A stretch of DNA of 15,602 bases, taken from the NCBI GenBank assembly GCA_019090365.1, contig JAHRWC010000175.1:1-15602 (forward strand), written 5' to 3'. This DNA is from Flavobacteriaceae bacterium (GTDB lineage Bacteria > Bacteroidota > Bacteroidia > Flavobacteriales > Flavobacteriaceae). The notes beneath the pieces are model-generated. The model was not told the DNA's origin, made no database searches, and was given only the letters and a program-made list of their open reading frames with translations. Both the position numbers and the translations under genes were made by a program. Shown in pieces: positions 14,647 through 15,602 of this stretch. Each line of letters opens with the position of its first letter. The first letter of the stretch is position 1.

Positions 14647-15602
14647 TTGTTTGAGGTTTTAATGAATCGTTCTTACTTCCAGTTAATGAATTTATATCTA
14701 TGGTATTTTTAATCACTATAGCATCTGTAATTACAAAAGGTTTTGGCATTGTATGTTTTGGTCTTTTATTTATTGTAAACTGATTGTTCTCTAAAAGATC
14801 GAATGAGTATTCTAAAACGGTAAATGAAACTGGAATCTCTTTTTCAATACTATACCTTACTTCTAACGAATCACCATCTGCAACATAATAGCGCAATAGT
14901 TTTTCATCTTTTCTATTACTGAATACATAACCGGAACTATCTTTTGGAACATTCTTACCATTAAAAGCTAAAGACTGAAATGTTAAAGAGGTGTCTGCAT
15001 ATAATGAAATCTGATTGATATTTCGTTTCGATTTTATTGTAAATCTAACTTCTTTAATTGAATCGATAATAGTATCATCATTTAATATAGTTTCAAATAA
15101 AGGAATTTCTTTTTTGGGTGCTTCTGAAACAAAACTATATCCAGTATTGTATTTACTTTTTTCTGTGTTAATGTTATACATTGAAGCTTTTTCAGGTGTT
15201 TCTCCTAAGTATTCTTTGGTCCATTCATCTAAAACTTTATCATAAGTAAACCAATAAGCTTCTTGACTATTGGCATCTTGATAATACATTAAACTATTAG
15301 GTTTTTGTCTTTCTTCTGAAAAATCACTTTTAGTATGGGCGCTAATAAAAAACAATGCTGCAAGTATAAAACTTAAGTAAGAAAGCGTTTTCTTCATTTT
15401 ATAAAACCTAGTAACTGAAAGTAATAAGCCAAACAATAAAACGGTAAACACACTACTTAATACAATCATTTTTAATCCTAAACCAACTGGGAAAAACTGA
15501 ATTAATGGAGCAAATAAAAATAAAGCAGGAATAGCTAAGAAAACCATTAAAAACAAATTAGGTTTTTCTTGTTTTAACAAAACCCATAATGAAAGGATTG
15601 CA
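14639..15602 (-). CDS. Membrane protein, likely C-terminal part of an M28-family peptidase (runs off the right edge)
   Basis: The frame stays open to the window edge, so the N-terminus is missing; about 321 codons are seen. The visible part has three likely membrane helices (around NLFLMVFLAIPALFLFAPLI, KMIVLSSVFTVLLFGLLL and LSYLSFILAALFFISAH). A soluble, beta-rich domain of about 210 residues follows, with KPNSLMYYQDANSQEAYW, DEWTKEYLGETPEKAS and SKYNTGYSFVSEAPKKEIP. From memory this pattern matches the tail of long flavobacterial M20/M25/M28-type peptidases that have an N-terminal zinc peptidase domain followed by membrane helices. The zinc ligands would lie outside the window, so the enzyme call is an inference. 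A TTG at 15578-15580 could be mistaken for a start, but upstream codons (AILSLWV) continue the hydrophobic pattern. The stop overlaps the next gene by 8 bases, so the two probably share a transcript. Confidence 0.65.
   Translation of the reverse strand, partial: AILSLWVLLKQEKPNLFLMVFLAIPALFLFAPLIQFFPVGLGLKMIVLSSVFTVLLFGLLLSVTRFYKMKKTLSYLSFILAALFFISAHTKSDFSEERQKPNSLMYYQDANSQEAYWFTYDKVLDEWTKEYLGETPEKASMYNINTEKSKYNTGYSFVSEAPKKEIPLFETILNDDTIIDSIKEVRFTIKSKRNINQISLYADTSLTFQSLAFNGKNVPKDSSGYVFSNRKDEKLLRYYVADGDSLEVRYSIEKEIPVSFTVLEYSFDLLENNQFTINKRPKHTMPKPFVITDAIVIKNTIDINSLTGSKNDSLKPQTIE

Noticed and set aside
15015..15245. Plus-strand frame of 76 codons opposite the membrane-protein gene
   Set aside because: It is the antisense of a continuous minus-strand coding frame that reaches the window edge.

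Overview
The window looks like chromosomal DNA of a marine-type member of the Flavobacteriaceae (Bacteroidota). The reasons are the strong AT bias, proteins with type IX secretion system (T9SS) type B C-terminal domains next to a PorP/SprF homologue and an OmpA-family protein, a flavobacterial-type SDR threonine dehydrogenase, and two exact copies of the Bacteroidota promoter box TAnnTTTG. The first 19 bases are not genomic: they match the Tn5/Nextera mosaic-end adapter exactly, so the left edge is a library or contig end.

Layout. At the left, a partial hflX (ribosome-associated GTPase, minus strand, cut just before its G5 motif) is divergent from an endonuclease/exonuclease/phosphatase family gene. 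Next comes a four-gene plus-strand operon of about 9.7 kb (2410-12108): two large paralogous secreted proteins of 1126 and 1138 residues, a PorP/SprF-family outer-membrane protein, and an OmpA-family protein with TPR, PD40 beta-propeller, carboxypeptidase-regulatory-like and OmpA domains. A strong, probably bidirectional terminator closes it. On the other side of the terminator, minus-strand tdh is divergent from a small lipoprotein gene. The lipoprotein gene runs tail to tail, one base apart, into a minus-strand pair: an atypical SDR (YeeZ-like) and the C-terminal part of a membrane protein that resembles the tail of flavobacterial M28-family peptidases. That last gene runs off the right edge.

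How the genes work together. The operon reads as a self-contained surface system. Each large protein has a Sec signal peptide, a CUB-like domain, one central module, a row of roughly 80-residue Ig-like repeats and a T9SS type B sorting domain. SprF-like proteins are known partners of type B cargo such as SprB, and the OmpA protein could tie the assembly to peptidoglycan. The two large proteins share the mature N-terminus, the repeats and the C-terminus but carry unrelated central modules: one is nidogen-like, the other a choice-of-anchor L domain. This suggests a duplicated scaffold displaying two different binding heads, and it is the most interesting feature here. The remaining genes are housekeeping or of unknown role and show no link to the operon.
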